Positions 1 through 8,441 of a stretch of DNA of 23,731 bases are shown here, in pieces. The notes under the pieces are model-generated. The model saw only the letters and a list, made by a program, of their open reading frames with translations. It searched no databases and was not told the DNA's origin. The stretch's first letter is position 1. Each line of letters starts with the position of its first letter. Location of the stretch: assembly GCA_036260395.1 (NCBI GenBank), contig DASZZY010000106.1, positions 1 through 23,731 of the forward strand. Reading direction: 5' to 3'. This DNA comes from DASZZY01 sp036260395. GTDB taxonomy: Bacteria > Actinomycetota > UBA4738 > CALAEC01. Made by a program: the position numbers and the translations under genes.

Positions 1-1
1 C

Positions 2-121
2 GCTCGGGCCCCGACGCCCGCGGCCGACCGGCCGACCACGGAGTTCGACCCGCCGCCGGAGCCGGGCCCCACCGGGGCGAAGGGGCCGCCCGAGCGGTTT
101 GGCGGCGGTCGGCCGGGGTAG
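2..121 (+). CDS. C-terminal fragment of an unidentified upstream gene (partial)
   Basis: The window opens inside a reading frame that ends at the TAG at 119-121. Only 39 codons are visible. Nearly all of them end in G or C, which is not true of the other two forward frames here, so this frame is probably coding. The visible tail is rich in proline, glycine and charged residues and looks like a disordered C-terminus. It has no recognisable motif and no function can be given. The formate dehydrogenase start follows 43 bases later on the same strand, so the two could be co-transcribed. It could also be a chance open frame in GC-rich DNA. Confidence 0.4.
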   Translation, partial: ARAPTPAADRPTTEFDPPPEPGPTGAKGPPERFGGGRPG

Positions 122-164
122 GTCCCGGGCCGCGAGCGGCGGCGTCGAGCGGAAGGAGGCGTCG

Positions 165-3100
165 GTGGGGTTCCTGGAGTCCTCCAAGCGGTGGCCGGTC
201 CTTCGTCAGCTGCGCGATCGCGATCCCACGGGACTGGGGAAGACCTCGTTCTCAAGGCGCTCGATCGAGCTCGTCCCCCGGACGACGGGCGCCGACGAGG
301 TCGTGAAGTCCATCTGCCCCTACTGCGGCGTGGGCTGTGGGCAGGACGTCTACGTGAGGGACGGCAGGATCACCGACATCGAGGGGGACCCGGACTCCCC
401 GATCTCCCGCGGGCGCCTGTGCCCCAAGGGGGCGGCGACGTTCCAGCTCGTCACGGGATCCCACCGGGTCAAGCGCGTGCTGTACCGGCGGCCTCGCGGG
501 ACCGAGTGGGAGGAGATCCCGCTGGAGCGGGCGATGGACATGGTGGCCGAGCGGGTCAAGAAGGTGCGGGACGAGACGTGGGAGGACGCGAACGACGAGG
601 GCAAGCCGCTCCGCCGGACGCTCGGGATCGCGTTCCTCGGCGGTGCCACCCTGGACAACGAGGAGAACTACCTCATCCGCAAGCTGACCGCGGCGCTCGG
701 CATCGTCCAGGTCGAGAACCAGGCCCGCATATGACACTCCTCGACGGTCCCCGGTCTGGGGATCTCGTTCGGAAGGGGAGGCGCCACCACCTTCCAGCAG
801 GACCTCCAGAACGCTGACTGCGTCGTCATCCAGGGGTCCAACATGGCCGAGTGCCACCCGGTGGGCTTCCAGTGGGTGATGGAGGCCAAGCTCCGGGGGG
901 CCACGATCATCCACGTCGATCCCCGGTTCACGCGGACCAGCGCGATGGCCGACCTCCACGTCCCGATCCGGGCGGGGACGGACATCGCGTTCCTCGGTGG
1001 GATCGTCAACCACATCCTCCAGAACGAGCGCTACTTCGAGGAGTACGTGAAGCAGTACACGAACGCCTCCGCCATCGTCGGTGAGGGGTTCGACGACACC
1101 GAGGACCTCGACGGGCTGTTCAGCGGGTGGGACCCGGAGCGGGGCCAGTACGACCCCACGACCTGGCAGTACGAGGGCGTGGAGGTCGCTCCGGCCGCCG
1201 GACAGCGCGAGATGTTCACCGGGGAGCCGCACTCGGAGCGAGGCACCCGGGTGACGATGCAGCACACCGACCCCACGCTCCAGCACCCGCGGTGCGTGTT
1301 CCAGATCCTGAAGCGCCACTACGCCCGGTACACGCCCGAGGTGGTCGAGGACGTCTGCGGGGTACCGAAGGAGATGTTCCTGCGGGTGGCGGACGCGCTG
1401 TGCGAGAACTCTGGCCGGGAGCGGACCTCGGCGTTCTGCTACGCGGTGGGATGGACACAGCACACCGTGGGCGTGCAGTACATCCGCACGGCGTCCATCG
1501 TCCAGCTCCTGTTGGGGAACATCGGCCGGCCGGGCGGCGGGATCCTGGCACTGCGGGGGCACGCCTCGATCCAGGGCTCGACGGACATCCCGACGCTCTA
1601 CAACCTCCTGCCGGGCTACCTGGCCATGCCGAAGGCGAACTTCGACGTCGACCTCCGGAGCTACATCGGCAACAACGAGTCGGCGTCGGGGTGGTGGAGC
1701 GAGTTCCCGAAGTACATCGTCTCCCTGCTCAAGGCGTACTGGGGCGACGCCGCGCGGGAGGACAACGATTGGTGCTACGACCACCTGCCGCACCTCTCCG
1801 GGGACCACTCGCACATGAACACCGTCGCCGAGATGGCCGACGGGAAGGTCAAGGGGTACTGCCTGATGGGAGAGAACCCCACGGTCGGCTCGATGCACGG
1901 AGCCCTGCACCGCGAGGGCATGCGGAAGCTGGACTGGCTGGTGGTCCGGGACTTCTCGGTGACCGAGAGCGCGGACTTCTGGCGGACGGCACCGGAGATC
2001 GCCCGGGGCGAGGTCCGCGCCGAGGACATCGAGACCGAGGTGTTCTTCTTCCCGGCCGCCGCCCACACCGAGAAGGACGGCTCGTTCACCAACACCCAAC
2101 GACTCCTCCAGTGGCACCACAAGGCGGTGGAGCCGCCGGGCGAGTGCCGGAGCGACCTGTGGTTCACGTACCACCTCGGGAGGCGGCTCCGCGAGCTGTA
2201 CGACGGATCCGCTGAACGGAAGGACCGGCCGATCCTCGACCTGACCTGGGAGTACCCGACGAAGGGGCCGCACCAGGAGCCGGACGCCGAGGCGATCCTG
2301 AAGGAGATCAACGGGTACACGGTGGCCGACGGGGAACCCGTGTCCGGGTTCCAGGACTTGAAGGCCGACGGCTCGACGGCCTGCGGGTGCTGGATCTACT
2401 CCGGCTGCTACGAGGACGGGGTCAACCAGACCGCCCGGAAGAAGCCGTGGACGAAGCAGGACTGGGTGGCGCCGGAGTGGGCGTGGGCCTGGCCGGCCAA
2501 CCGCCGGATCCTCTACAACCGGGCCTCGGCCGATCCCGAGGGCCGGCCGTGGTCCGAGCGGAAGCGGTACGTGTGGTGGAACGGCGAGCACGGCCGGTGG
2601 GAGGGGTTCGACAATCCCGACTTCGTCCTCGACCGGCCCCCGGACTACCGGCCCGAGGAGGGCACCACCGGGGTCGACACGATCGCCGGCAACGACCCGT
2701 TCATCATGCAGGCCGACGGCAAGGGGTGGCTGTATGCGCCGAACGGCCTTCTCGACGGGCCGCTGCCGACCCACTACGAGCCGCAGGAGTCGGTGTGCCA
2801 GAACCCGCTCTACGGCCAGCAGTGCAACCCGGCTCGGCTCGAGTGGCACCGGAAGGACAACCCGTACCACCGGGCGTTCGGCGATCCCCGGTTCCCGTAC
2901 GTCATCACGACGTACCGCCTCACGGAGCACCACACGGCGGGCGCCATGACCCGCTGGCTCTCGTGGCTCAACGAGCTCCAGCCCGAGATGTTCTGCGAGG
3001 TGTCGCCCGAGCTGGCCGAGGAGAAGGGCCTGGCCAACGGGGGATGGGCCACGATCACCACGGCCCGCGGCGAGATCGAGTGCCGGGTGCTCGTGACCCG

Positions 3101-3434
3101 GCGCCTGCGGCCGCTCACGATCCGGGGCCGGCAGGTCCACCAGATCGGCCTGCCGTACCACTGGGCGGGGCGCGGCCTGTCCCGCGGCGACCCGGCCAAC
3201 GAGCTGATCTCGTTCGTGGCCGACCCGAACGTCTCGATCCAGGAATCGAAGGCCCTGACCGGCAACATCGAACCGGGCCGCCGGAGCCGGCAGCGGCGGG
3301 TGGTCACCAGCGGGCCGCTGGCCTCGCCTCCGCCGGGCGACGCCCATCGCGACCTCCCGCCGGCCCGGAACAAGCCCGAGGGCCGCCACGGGCTCAGCGC
3401 CTCGGCGAGCCAGCTCAAGGAGCCGACGGAATGA
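165..3434 (+). CDS. fdhA: Formate dehydrogenase catalytic subunit, selenocysteine-containing (UGA at 732-734 read as Sec)
   Basis: Molybdopterin oxidoreductase that oxidises formate to CO2, or runs in reverse, and passes electrons to the Fe-S subunit encoded next. The full product is 1089 residues if the TGA at 732-734 is decoded as Sec190. Read this way the frame continues without a break, and the context N-Q-A-R-I-Sec-H is the FdnG/FdhF active site. An N-terminal 4Fe-4S site is formed by C51, C54, C58 and C86. The molybdopterin and dinucleotide-binding domains follow (for example FGRGGATTFQQD just after Sec), and the C-terminal cap domain includes the YRLTEHHTAG region. I chose GTG 165 because GGAAGGAGG (151-159) lies 5 nt upstream; a TTG at 99 is the other option. 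No hydrophobic Tat region is visible. It overlaps fdhB by 4 bp (ATGA). A standard gene caller would split it into two pieces. Identification is secure. Confidence 0.96.
735..767 (+). promoter_or_regulatory. Bacterial SECIS element of fdhA
   Basis: Eleven bases after the UGA, bases 746-752 pair with 758-764 to form a 7-bp stem (one G-U pair), closed by the pentaloop GGUCU at 753-757. Counting the U of UGA as 1, this puts U17, G23 and U24 where E. coli fdhF has the SelB-contacting bulged U17 and loop G23/U24. The loop is identical to fdhF. The differences are that U17 is paired here rather than bulged, and that the upper stem is four C-G pairs. It would recruit SelB with Sec-tRNA to the UGA. 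The element lies inside the coding sequence. Confidence 0.92.
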
Positions 3435-4252
3435 CCCTCGGGACGGAGCCGGCGACCCGCAAGGGGTTCTTTACGGACACCACCGTGTGCATCGGCTGCA
3501 AGGCCTGCGAGGTCGCCTGCAAGCAGTGGAACCAGTTGCCCGACGACGGCCAGTTCTTCACGGGGATGTCGTACGACAACACCGTCGACCTCGGGGCCTC
3601 GACGTGGCGGCACGTCGCGTTCATCGAGCGGCCGGTGCCGCTGTTCGCCGACCCCATCCCCGGCGACAGCGACGAGACGTTCTCGTGGCTGCTGATGTCC
3701 GACGTGTGCAAGCACTGCCAGCGGGCCGGCTGCCTGGAGAACTGCCCGACGGGGGCCATCGTCCGGACCGAGTTCGACACGGTCTTCGTGCAGCCCGACG
3801 TCTGCAACGGATGCGGCTACTGCGTGGTGGGGTGCCCGTTCGGCGTCATCGACCGCCGCGAGGACGACGGACGCGCGTGGAAGTGCACGCTCTGCTACGA
3901 CCGCCTGAAGGACGACATGGAGCCGGCGTGCGCCAAGGCGTGCCCGACGAACTCGATCCAGTTCGGGGACCTCGACGAGCTCCGGCGGCGGGCCGAGGAG
4001 CGCGTCACCCAGCTCCACGACCGGGGGATCGGCGATGCGTACCTGTACGGCGCCGATGCCGCGGGTCAGCCGGGGACCGAGGGGCTGAACGCGTTCTTCC
4101 TGTTGGTCGACGAGCCCGAGGTCTACAACCTCCCGCCGGACCCGGTGGTCCCCACGAAGAAGGCCGGCGCGGCGTGGCTGTCGGCGGCCGCGGCGGCGTT
4201 GGGCCTGCTCGGGGCGGCGGTCGGCGCGGTGGTGATGGGAGGGCGCCGGTGA
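3431..4252 (+). CDS. fdhB: Formate dehydrogenase iron-sulfur (beta) subunit
   Basis: Electron-transfer subunit, 273 residues. Sixteen cysteines fall in four groups that fit four 4Fe-4S clusters: C20/C23/C26/C30, C93/C96/C101/C105, C125/C128/C131/C135 and C152/C155/C167/C171. This is the FdnH/HybA/DmsB ferredoxin fold. A single hydrophobic segment at about residues 246-269, flanked by KK and RR, anchors the C-terminus in the membrane, as in FdnH. There is no N-terminal export signal. The ATG at 3431 overlaps the fdhA stop (ATGA), with AAGGAG just upstream, so the two are translationally coupled. It carries electrons from the FdhA cluster to the NrfD-type membrane subunit encoded immediately after. 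Very likely correct. Confidence 0.95.
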   Translation: MTLGTEPATRKGFFTDTTVCIGCKACEVACKQWNQLPDDGQFFTGMSYDNTVDLGASTWRHVAFIERPVPLFADPIPGDSDETFSWLLMSDVCKHCQRAGCLENCPTGAIVRTEFDTVFVQPDVCNGCGYCVVGCPFGVIDRREDDGRAWKCTLCYDRLKDDMEPACAKACPTNSIQFGDLDELRRRAEERVTQLHDRGIGDAYLYGADAAGQPGTEGLNAFFLLVDEPEVYNLPPDPVVPTKKAGAAWLSAAAAALGLLGAAVGAVVMGGRR

Positions 4253-5382
4253 CCGAGCCGGGTGCCGGCCGGCGAGAGGCCGAGCGGACGGAGGCGCGCG
4301 ACGGCCGGAACATCGATCCGGAGATCGGCGCCCTCGAGGGCGAGGCCTCCCAGCAGGCGGTCCCGTCCGACCGGGCCACCGTCGAGGGAGCCGTCCCGTA
4401 CTCCGTGTGGGGACGAGAGCCGACCCAGCGGCCGGACGGCGCGACCTACTACGACCGACCGGCCATCAAGGAGCCGGTGTGGATCTGGGCGGTCCCGGCG
4501 TACTTCTACGTCGGCGGAGCGGGCGGGGCCGCGGCGGTCCTGGGCGCGGTGGCCCAGGCCGCGGACCGCCAGGGGTTCGCCCGCCTCATCGAGCGATGCC
4601 GGTGGATCGCCGCGGCGGGCACGGCGAGCGGCACGGCCCTGCTGATCTACGACCTGGGGCGCCCCGCGAGGTTCCTCAACATGCTCCGGGTCTTCCGGCC
4701 GACGTCTCCGCTGAACGTCGGGTCGTGGATCCTCGCGGCCGCCGGGCCGCTGGCCGCTGGATCCGCGGCCTTCGCCGGCTCGGACGGGCCCGTGCGGCGG
4801 CTCGGGGACCTCGCCGGCGCGGGCGCAGGACTCCTCGGGGGACCGCTCGCGGCGTACACCGCGGTCCTGGTGACCAACACCGCGGTGCCGGTGTGGCAGG
4901 CGCCGCGTCGCACGCTCCCGGTGCTGTTCGTGTCGTCGGCGGCCTCCAGCGCGGCCTCGCTGCTGGAACTCGAGGAGCTCGACGAGCGGGCGCACCGCGT
5001 CGTCGAGCGGTTCGGCCGGCTGGCGAAGCTCGTGGACCTGGCCGCCACCGTCGCCGTCGAGCGCGAGGCGGGCCGCGTCGATCGGGTGGCGCAGCCGCTG
5101 AAGGAGGGCCTGGCGGGGGCGCTGTGGAGGGCGGCCAAGGCGCTGACGGCATCGAGCCTCATGCTCTCCGTTCTCCCGGGAAGCTCGCGCGCCAAGCGGG
5201 TGAGCTCCGGCGTCCTGGGGACTGCGGGCGCGGTGGCGCTCCGGTTCGCCGTCTGGCACGCGGGGACGATGTCGGCCCGCGACCCGAGGGCCACGTTCGA
5301 GATGCAGCGCGCCGGCCACGGCGCAGCCGAGGTCACCGGTCAGGTGGCCGCCAGCGGCTCGCGCGGCAGTCGCGCCGTGTGA
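4249..5382 (+). CDS. NrfD/PsrC-family membrane subunit of formate dehydrogenase
   Basis: Polytopic membrane protein of 377 residues, NrfD/polysulfide-reductase membrane-subunit family. This family binds quinone and contains no haem. About 75 N-terminal residues are polar and probably cytoplasmic. The first hydrophobic segment begins near VWIWAVPAYFYVGG, and others follow near residues 123-137, 160-178, 193-212 and 225-240. A charged linker (about 245-290) separates these from the last hydrophobic stretch. The GTG start at 4249 overlaps the fdhB stop (GTGA) with GGGAGGG 5 nt upstream. In place of the cytochrome b subunit FdnI, this subunit would hand electrons to menaquinone. The long N-terminal extension and the linker are poorly conserved features whose role I cannot state. 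Confidence 0.88.
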   Translation: MTEPGAGRREAERTEARDGRNIDPEIGALEGEASQQAVPSDRATVEGAVPYSVWGREPTQRPDGATYYDRPAIKEPVWIWAVPAYFYVGGAGGAAAVLGAVAQAADRQGFARLIERCRWIAAAGTASGTALLIYDLGRPARFLNMLRVFRPTSPLNVGSWILAAAGPLAAGSAAFAGSDGPVRRLGDLAGAGAGLLGGPLAAYTAVLVTNTAVPVWQAPRRTLPVLFVSSAASSAASLLELEELDERAHRVVERFGRLAKLVDLAATVAVEREAGRVDRVAQPLKEGLAGALWRAAKALTASSLMLSVLPGSSRAKRVSSGVLGTAGAVALRFAVWHAGTMSARDPRATFEMQRAGHGAAEVTGQVAASGSRGSRAV

Positions 5383-5422
5383 CGTTCGGTCGGCTGCCTC
5401 GCGCTTCTTCGCCGTAGCCGGG

Positions 5423-5938
5423 TCACAGCCAGCGTCGGGTCCGCGCCTTGTAACGGCGGTACTCCTCGCCGAAGCGCTTCTCGAGATGGCGCTCCTCGCG
5501 CCGGATGACCCCCCGGTCCACGACGACGAGCGTGGGAACGAGCGTAGCGAACGTCCAGAGGGTTCCCGTGATCAGGGCGGTTCCGGCGTAGGCCAGCACC
5601 ATGGCGACGTAGCCCGGGTTCCGGCTCAACCGGAAGGGTCCCTCGGTGACCAGCGTCCTGGCCGGCTTCCGGACGTCGATCGGCGTCCTCGCCCGCTGGA
5701 AGGAGGACACGAAGGCCCCGCCCAGCGCCACGGCGAGCGCGAGGAGCGCGGTGCCGAGCACCCAGCGCACGACGCCCGGCAGGGCGGGGGACGGAAGGAG
5801 CGCCTCGAGGCCGAATCCCAGAGCCAAGCCGACGAGATAGATGAGCGGTGGCGGAGCGATGACCCCCGGCCCCCGGAAGGACGAGCGGTCGACGCCACGG
5901 TGAGGCTCGGCGGGCGGCACCGCGTGGGCGAAGGCCAT
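5423..5938 (-). CDS. Isoprenylcysteine carboxyl methyltransferase (ICMT)-like membrane protein
   Basis: 171-residue integral membrane protein of the ICMT/phospholipid-methyltransferase superfamily. The C-terminal signature is clear: EGPFRLSRNPGYVAM for SAM binding, followed by RREERHLEKRFGEEYRRYK near the C-terminus. Hydrophobic segments precede it (VIAPPPLIYLVGLALGFG, VLGTALLALAVALGGAF) and another follows it (ALITGTLWTFATLVPTLVVV). Bacterial members rarely have a known substrate; lipid or small-molecule methylation is possible. I chose ATG 5938 rather than GTG 5986 because a TTGACA promoter with an operator-like palindrome occupies 5948-5976, which would lie inside the longer version. That implies an almost leaderless mRNA. 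It converges with the formate dehydrogenase operon across a 40-base gap. Confidence 0.85.
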   Translation of the reverse strand: MAFAHAVPPAEPHRGVDRSSFRGPGVIAPPPLIYLVGLALGFGLEALLPSPALPGVVRWVLGTALLALAVALGGAFVSSFQRARTPIDVRKPARTLVTEGPFRLSRNPGYVAMVLAYAGTALITGTLWTFATLVPTLVVVDRGVIRREERHLEKRFGEEYRRYKARTRRWL

Positions 5939-5947
5939 CGCCGCGCC

Positions 5948-5976
5948 AGCATCGTGACTGACGGTCAGTCTGTCAA
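5948..5976 (-). promoter_or_regulatory. Promoter with a perfect palindrome filling the -35/-10 spacer
   Basis: On the minus strand a consensus -35 TTGACA (5976-5971) is followed after 17 bases by GATGCT (5953-5948) as a -10 candidate. The start ATG begins 9 bases further on. The spacer contains a perfect inverted repeat, GACTGAC-C-GTCAGTC (5970-5956). This form resembles TetR-family operators in general, and a bound repressor would block RNA polymerase directly. No TetR gene is in the window. Confidence 0.65.
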
Positions 5977-6082
5977 GCGGAGACACCCGGTGAGTCCGGC
6001 ATCATGAACGTGGCGAGCGGAGCGATCTTGGCCGGCTGCCGGCGCGCGGCCCAGATTGTCATCCCGCCGCGGCAGTCGATTC

Positions 6083-6301
6083 CTAGTTGCCCGGGACGGG
6101 CTCGTCGCGAAGGGGGGTCAGTCCTTTCTGCTCAACCTCGCCAGCCCGCTTCGCCGCTCGAACCGCGACGCTTATGCCATCCGCCCGCCTGGATGGCCCG
6201 AACGCCCGGTGCCAGGCCGGCGGGCGGAACCCACCGTAGATCCACGCACATCCGATGCCCGTCGCCGCAGCGAGGAGCGCCACTACGAATATCTCCGTCA
6301 T
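6083..6301 (-). CDS. Small single-span membrane protein, unknown function
   Basis: 72-residue protein. An N-terminal hydrophobic segment (about residues 3-22, FVVALLAAATGIGCAWIYGG) is followed by a basic tail (AFGPSRRADG, VRAAKRAG) that would remain in the cytoplasm. I chose ATG 6301 because GGAGAGG lies about 9 bases upstream; a longer version from 6355 would add 18 charged residues ahead of the membrane segment. It sits alone, 164 bases downstream of mrp on the same strand, and could share its transcript. I do not recognise the family. Its small size leaves some doubt that it is real. Confidence 0.5.
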   Translation of the reverse strand: MTEIFVVALLAAATGIGCAWIYGGFRPPAWHRAFGPSRRADGISVAVRAAKRAGEVEQKGLTPLRDEPVPGN

Positions 6302-6465
6302 GGCCGACCGCCTCTCCGATTCCGGCTTCGGCCCACGATCCGGCATGGGCCTCACCGGAAGGATCGGCCATGCGCAGGCGCGGAGTCATCCTCACGATTG
6401 ACGGACTTTCGCGACAGGCCAGGGCCACACCGGCCGGGTCAGGGAGCGCGCCGACTCGGGCCGGG

Positions 6466-7581
6466 CTACCGGGGCGCGACGGTCAGCGGCAGGGTCTTGC
6501 CGACCTTCGTCTTCGTCTTTCCGGCCACCTGCCGGGCCAGCGCCCGGAGGGCCGTCCCCGCGGGCGACTCGGGCTCAGAGACGACGACCGGCTTGCCGAC
6601 GTCGGCGCCCTCGCGCAGCGAGACCTGCATCGGGATCTGGCCGAGGAACGGCACGCCCAGCGTCTGCGCGGCCGCGCGGCCGCCGCCCGTGCCGAACACG
6701 TCGGTGATCTCGCCGCAATGGGGGCACACGAACCCGGCCATGTTCTCGATGACGCCGACGAGCTTCAGCTTCACGTTCGGGTGCTGGGCCATTCGCCCGG
6801 CCCGCTCCGCGACCTTGCTGGCGGCGTCCTGGGGGGTGGTCACGACCAGCATCGACCCGCCGGGCAGGAACGACGCCAGCGACAGCGACACGTCGCCGGT
6901 GCCGGGCGGCATGTCGATCAGCAGGAAGTCGAGCTCTCCCCAGTAGACATCGCCCAGGAACTGCTGGAGGGCCTTGTGGAGCATCGGCCCCCGCCAGATG
7001 ACGGGCGTCTCGTCCGGCACGAAGAACCCCATCGAGATCACCCGGACGCCGTGGGCCTCGAGCGGCAGCATCATGTTGTTGAACGCCACCGGCCGGCCGG
7101 CGACGCCCATCATCCGGGGGATCGAGAACCCCCACACGTCGGCGTCGAGGACCCCGACCCGGTGGCCCTCGGCCGCCATGGCCGCCGCCAGGTTGGCGGT
7201 CACGCTCGACTTCCCGACGCCGCCCTTCCCCGATGCGACGGCGATCACCTCGGTGTCGCCCTCGGTGAAGAACTGCGGGGTCTCGGTGGCGGCCCCGCCG
7301 CGAAGCTGGCCGACGAGCTGCTGCCGCTGGTCCCCGGTCATCTCGCCCAGCACGACCTGGACGCCGCGCACTCCCTCGAGCGGGCCGACCGCCGCGGTCA
7401 CGTCCCGCTCGATGCGGTCCTTGAGCGGGCACCCGGCCACCGTGAGGAGTACGTCGACGCGGACGGTCCCGTCGGGGGCCAAGCGGATGTCCTTGAGCAT
7501 GCCGAGGTCCTCGATCGGCTTGCCGATCTCGGGGTCGAGGACGCCGCGGAGCGCCTCGCGGACTTGTTCCTGGGTGACCAT
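6466..7581 (-). CDS. mrp: Mrp/ApbC-type iron-sulfur cluster carrier ATPase
   Basis: 371-residue cytoplasmic P-loop ATPase that carries Fe-S clusters to target proteins. Residues 1-95 form the MIP18/DUF59-like domain (LDPEIGKPIEDLGML). The deviant Walker A motif GKGGVGKSS is at 118-126, the switch and Walker B regions are at DADVWG (146-151) and DMPPGTGD (223-230), and the CxxC that binds the bridging cluster at a dimer interface is C286/C289. Length is normal for a DUF59-Mrp fusion. The start ATG 7581 has GAGGAG about 6 bases upstream. It diverges from a regulator that resembles the Fe-S sensor SufR. The neighbouring formate dehydrogenase, with five predicted clusters, is a plausible client, but that is inference. 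Confidence 0.95.
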   Translation of the reverse strand: MVTQEQVREALRGVLDPEIGKPIEDLGMLKDIRLAPDGTVRVDVLLTVAGCPLKDRIERDVTAAVGPLEGVRGVQVVLGEMTGDQRQQLVGQLRGGAATETPQFFTEGDTEVIAVASGKGGVGKSSVTANLAAAMAAEGHRVGVLDADVWGFSIPRMMGVAGRPVAFNNMMLPLEAHGVRVISMGFFVPDETPVIWRGPMLHKALQQFLGDVYWGELDFLLIDMPPGTGDVSLSLASFLPGGSMLVVTTPQDAASKVAERAGRMAQHPNVKLKLVGVIENMAGFVCPHCGEITDVFGTGGGRAAAQTLGVPFLGQIPMQVSLREGADVGKPVVVSEPESPAGTALRALARQVAGKTKTKVGKTLPLTVAPR

Positions 7582-7678
7582 CGAAACTCCTCTTGCCTGG
7601 AGGGCCGGGAGAGCCGCCCGGCCGGCACCCCCATATTATCCTGTTTCCGACGGTGGATATAGGCGAAATCGGGAGCGG
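7582..7678. promoter_or_regulatory. Divergent promoter region between mrp and the SufR-like regulator
   Basis: This 97-base gap holds the only AT-rich island nearby. ATATTAT (7633-7639) can be read as TATTAT forward and TAATAT in reverse, so it could provide -10 elements for both genes. A short inverted repeat TATCC / GGATA (7636-7640 and 7655-7659, unequal context) flanks 14 bases and might be part of an operator. No good -35 is visible on either strand. Confidence 0.4.
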
Positions 7679-8368
7679 GTGAGGCCGGTGGCCGTCAAGG
7701 CCCTCGAGATCCATAAGGCGCTGGCCGACGACACCCGGTTCCGACTGTACCGCCATCTCCGCCTCGTGGGCCGCCCGGTCTCGGTGCGCGAGATGTCGAC
7801 GCGGCTCTCGCTCCATCCCAACACGCTTCGTCCGCACCTGCGCCGCCTGGAGGAGGCCGGCCTGGTGGCCCACCAGGTCCGGAAGACGCCGGGCGTGGGC
7901 CGGCCGCAGACGCTGTACCGGGCCGTGGAGCCTGCCGGCGAGGAGGGCAGGGACTTCCGCCTGCTCGCCGAGATGCTGTGCGGCTTGCTGTCCACGAAGC
8001 GGGACATCGAGCGGGCCACGGGCCTGGCCCGCGAGTGGGGGCGCTACCTGGTGACCCAGGGCGGCCCGAAACCGGGCGTCCGCCTGCCGGCGCGGCAGAA
8101 CCTTGCCGCGCTCCAGGAGGCGATGTCTCGGGCCGGGTTCGAGCCGCGGTTCCGGCGGGCCCGGGGATCGGTTGAGGTGATGCTTCGCGATTGCCCCTTC
8201 CGCGACCTGGCAGACGACTATCGCGATCTGGTGTGCTCGCTCCACCGCGGCCTGGTGGAGGGCATGCTCTCGGGGCTGAAGCCCGGCATGGCGATCCGGG
8301 AGTTCCGGCCGTTCGCCGAGCGGGGGGTGTGCCGCCTCAGCGCCGCGACCGCCCCCACCACGGGATAG
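7679..8368 (+). CDS. SufR-like winged-helix transcriptional regulator with C-terminal cysteines
   Basis: 229 residues. The N-terminal ArsR/DeoR-type winged helix (about 8-80) includes the recognition region MSTRLSLHPNTLRPHLRRLE and the wing around GRPQTLYR. The C-terminal half has cysteines spaced D-C172-P-F, V-C186-S and V-C218-R. A CPF...C...C arrangement in this position is typical of actinobacterial SufR-type regulators, where cysteines hold an Fe-S cluster. Divergence from mrp supports a role in sensing Fe-S status. The start is uncertain: GTG 7679 or GTG 7688, with a weak GGGAG upstream. A generic ArsR-type metal sensor is the alternative. Confidence 0.78.
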   Translation: MRPVAVKALEIHKALADDTRFRLYRHLRLVGRPVSVREMSTRLSLHPNTLRPHLRRLEEAGLVAHQVRKTPGVGRPQTLYRAVEPAGEEGRDFRLLAEMLCGLLSTKRDIERATGLAREWGRYLVTQGGPKPGVRLPARQNLAALQEAMSRAGFEPRFRRARGSVEVMLRDCPFRDLADDYRDLVCSLHRGLVEGMLSGLKPGMAIREFRPFAERGVCRLSAATAPTTG

Positions 8369-8441
8369 GCGTGGCAATCCCGCCCCCGCCGAGGCGCGTA
8401 CTACGTTTGAGGGAGGCCGGTCCAACCACGGAGGGTGCTCG

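Noticed and set aside
255..275. SRRSIEL in FdhA looks like a Tat twin-arginine motif.
   Set aside because: No hydrophobic region follows; the sequence goes directly into polar residues and the first cluster cysteines.
252..3389. A 1045-codon minus-strand open frame across the formate dehydrogenase gene.
   Set aside because: It is the mirror of a high-GC coding gene, arginine- and valine-rich, with no domain; the plus strand has clear FDH motifs.
5383..5422. A terminator between the formate dehydrogenase operon and the ICMT-like gene.
   Set aside because: Only interrupted short pairings (GGCT/AGCC, GCG/CGC) are present; no stable stem.
8374..8404. A CAATCC/CGTAC-like pair before the ECF sigma gene as a self-regulated SigK-type promoter.
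   Set aside because: Matches to any known ECF promoter consensus are weak and the spacing is uncertain.
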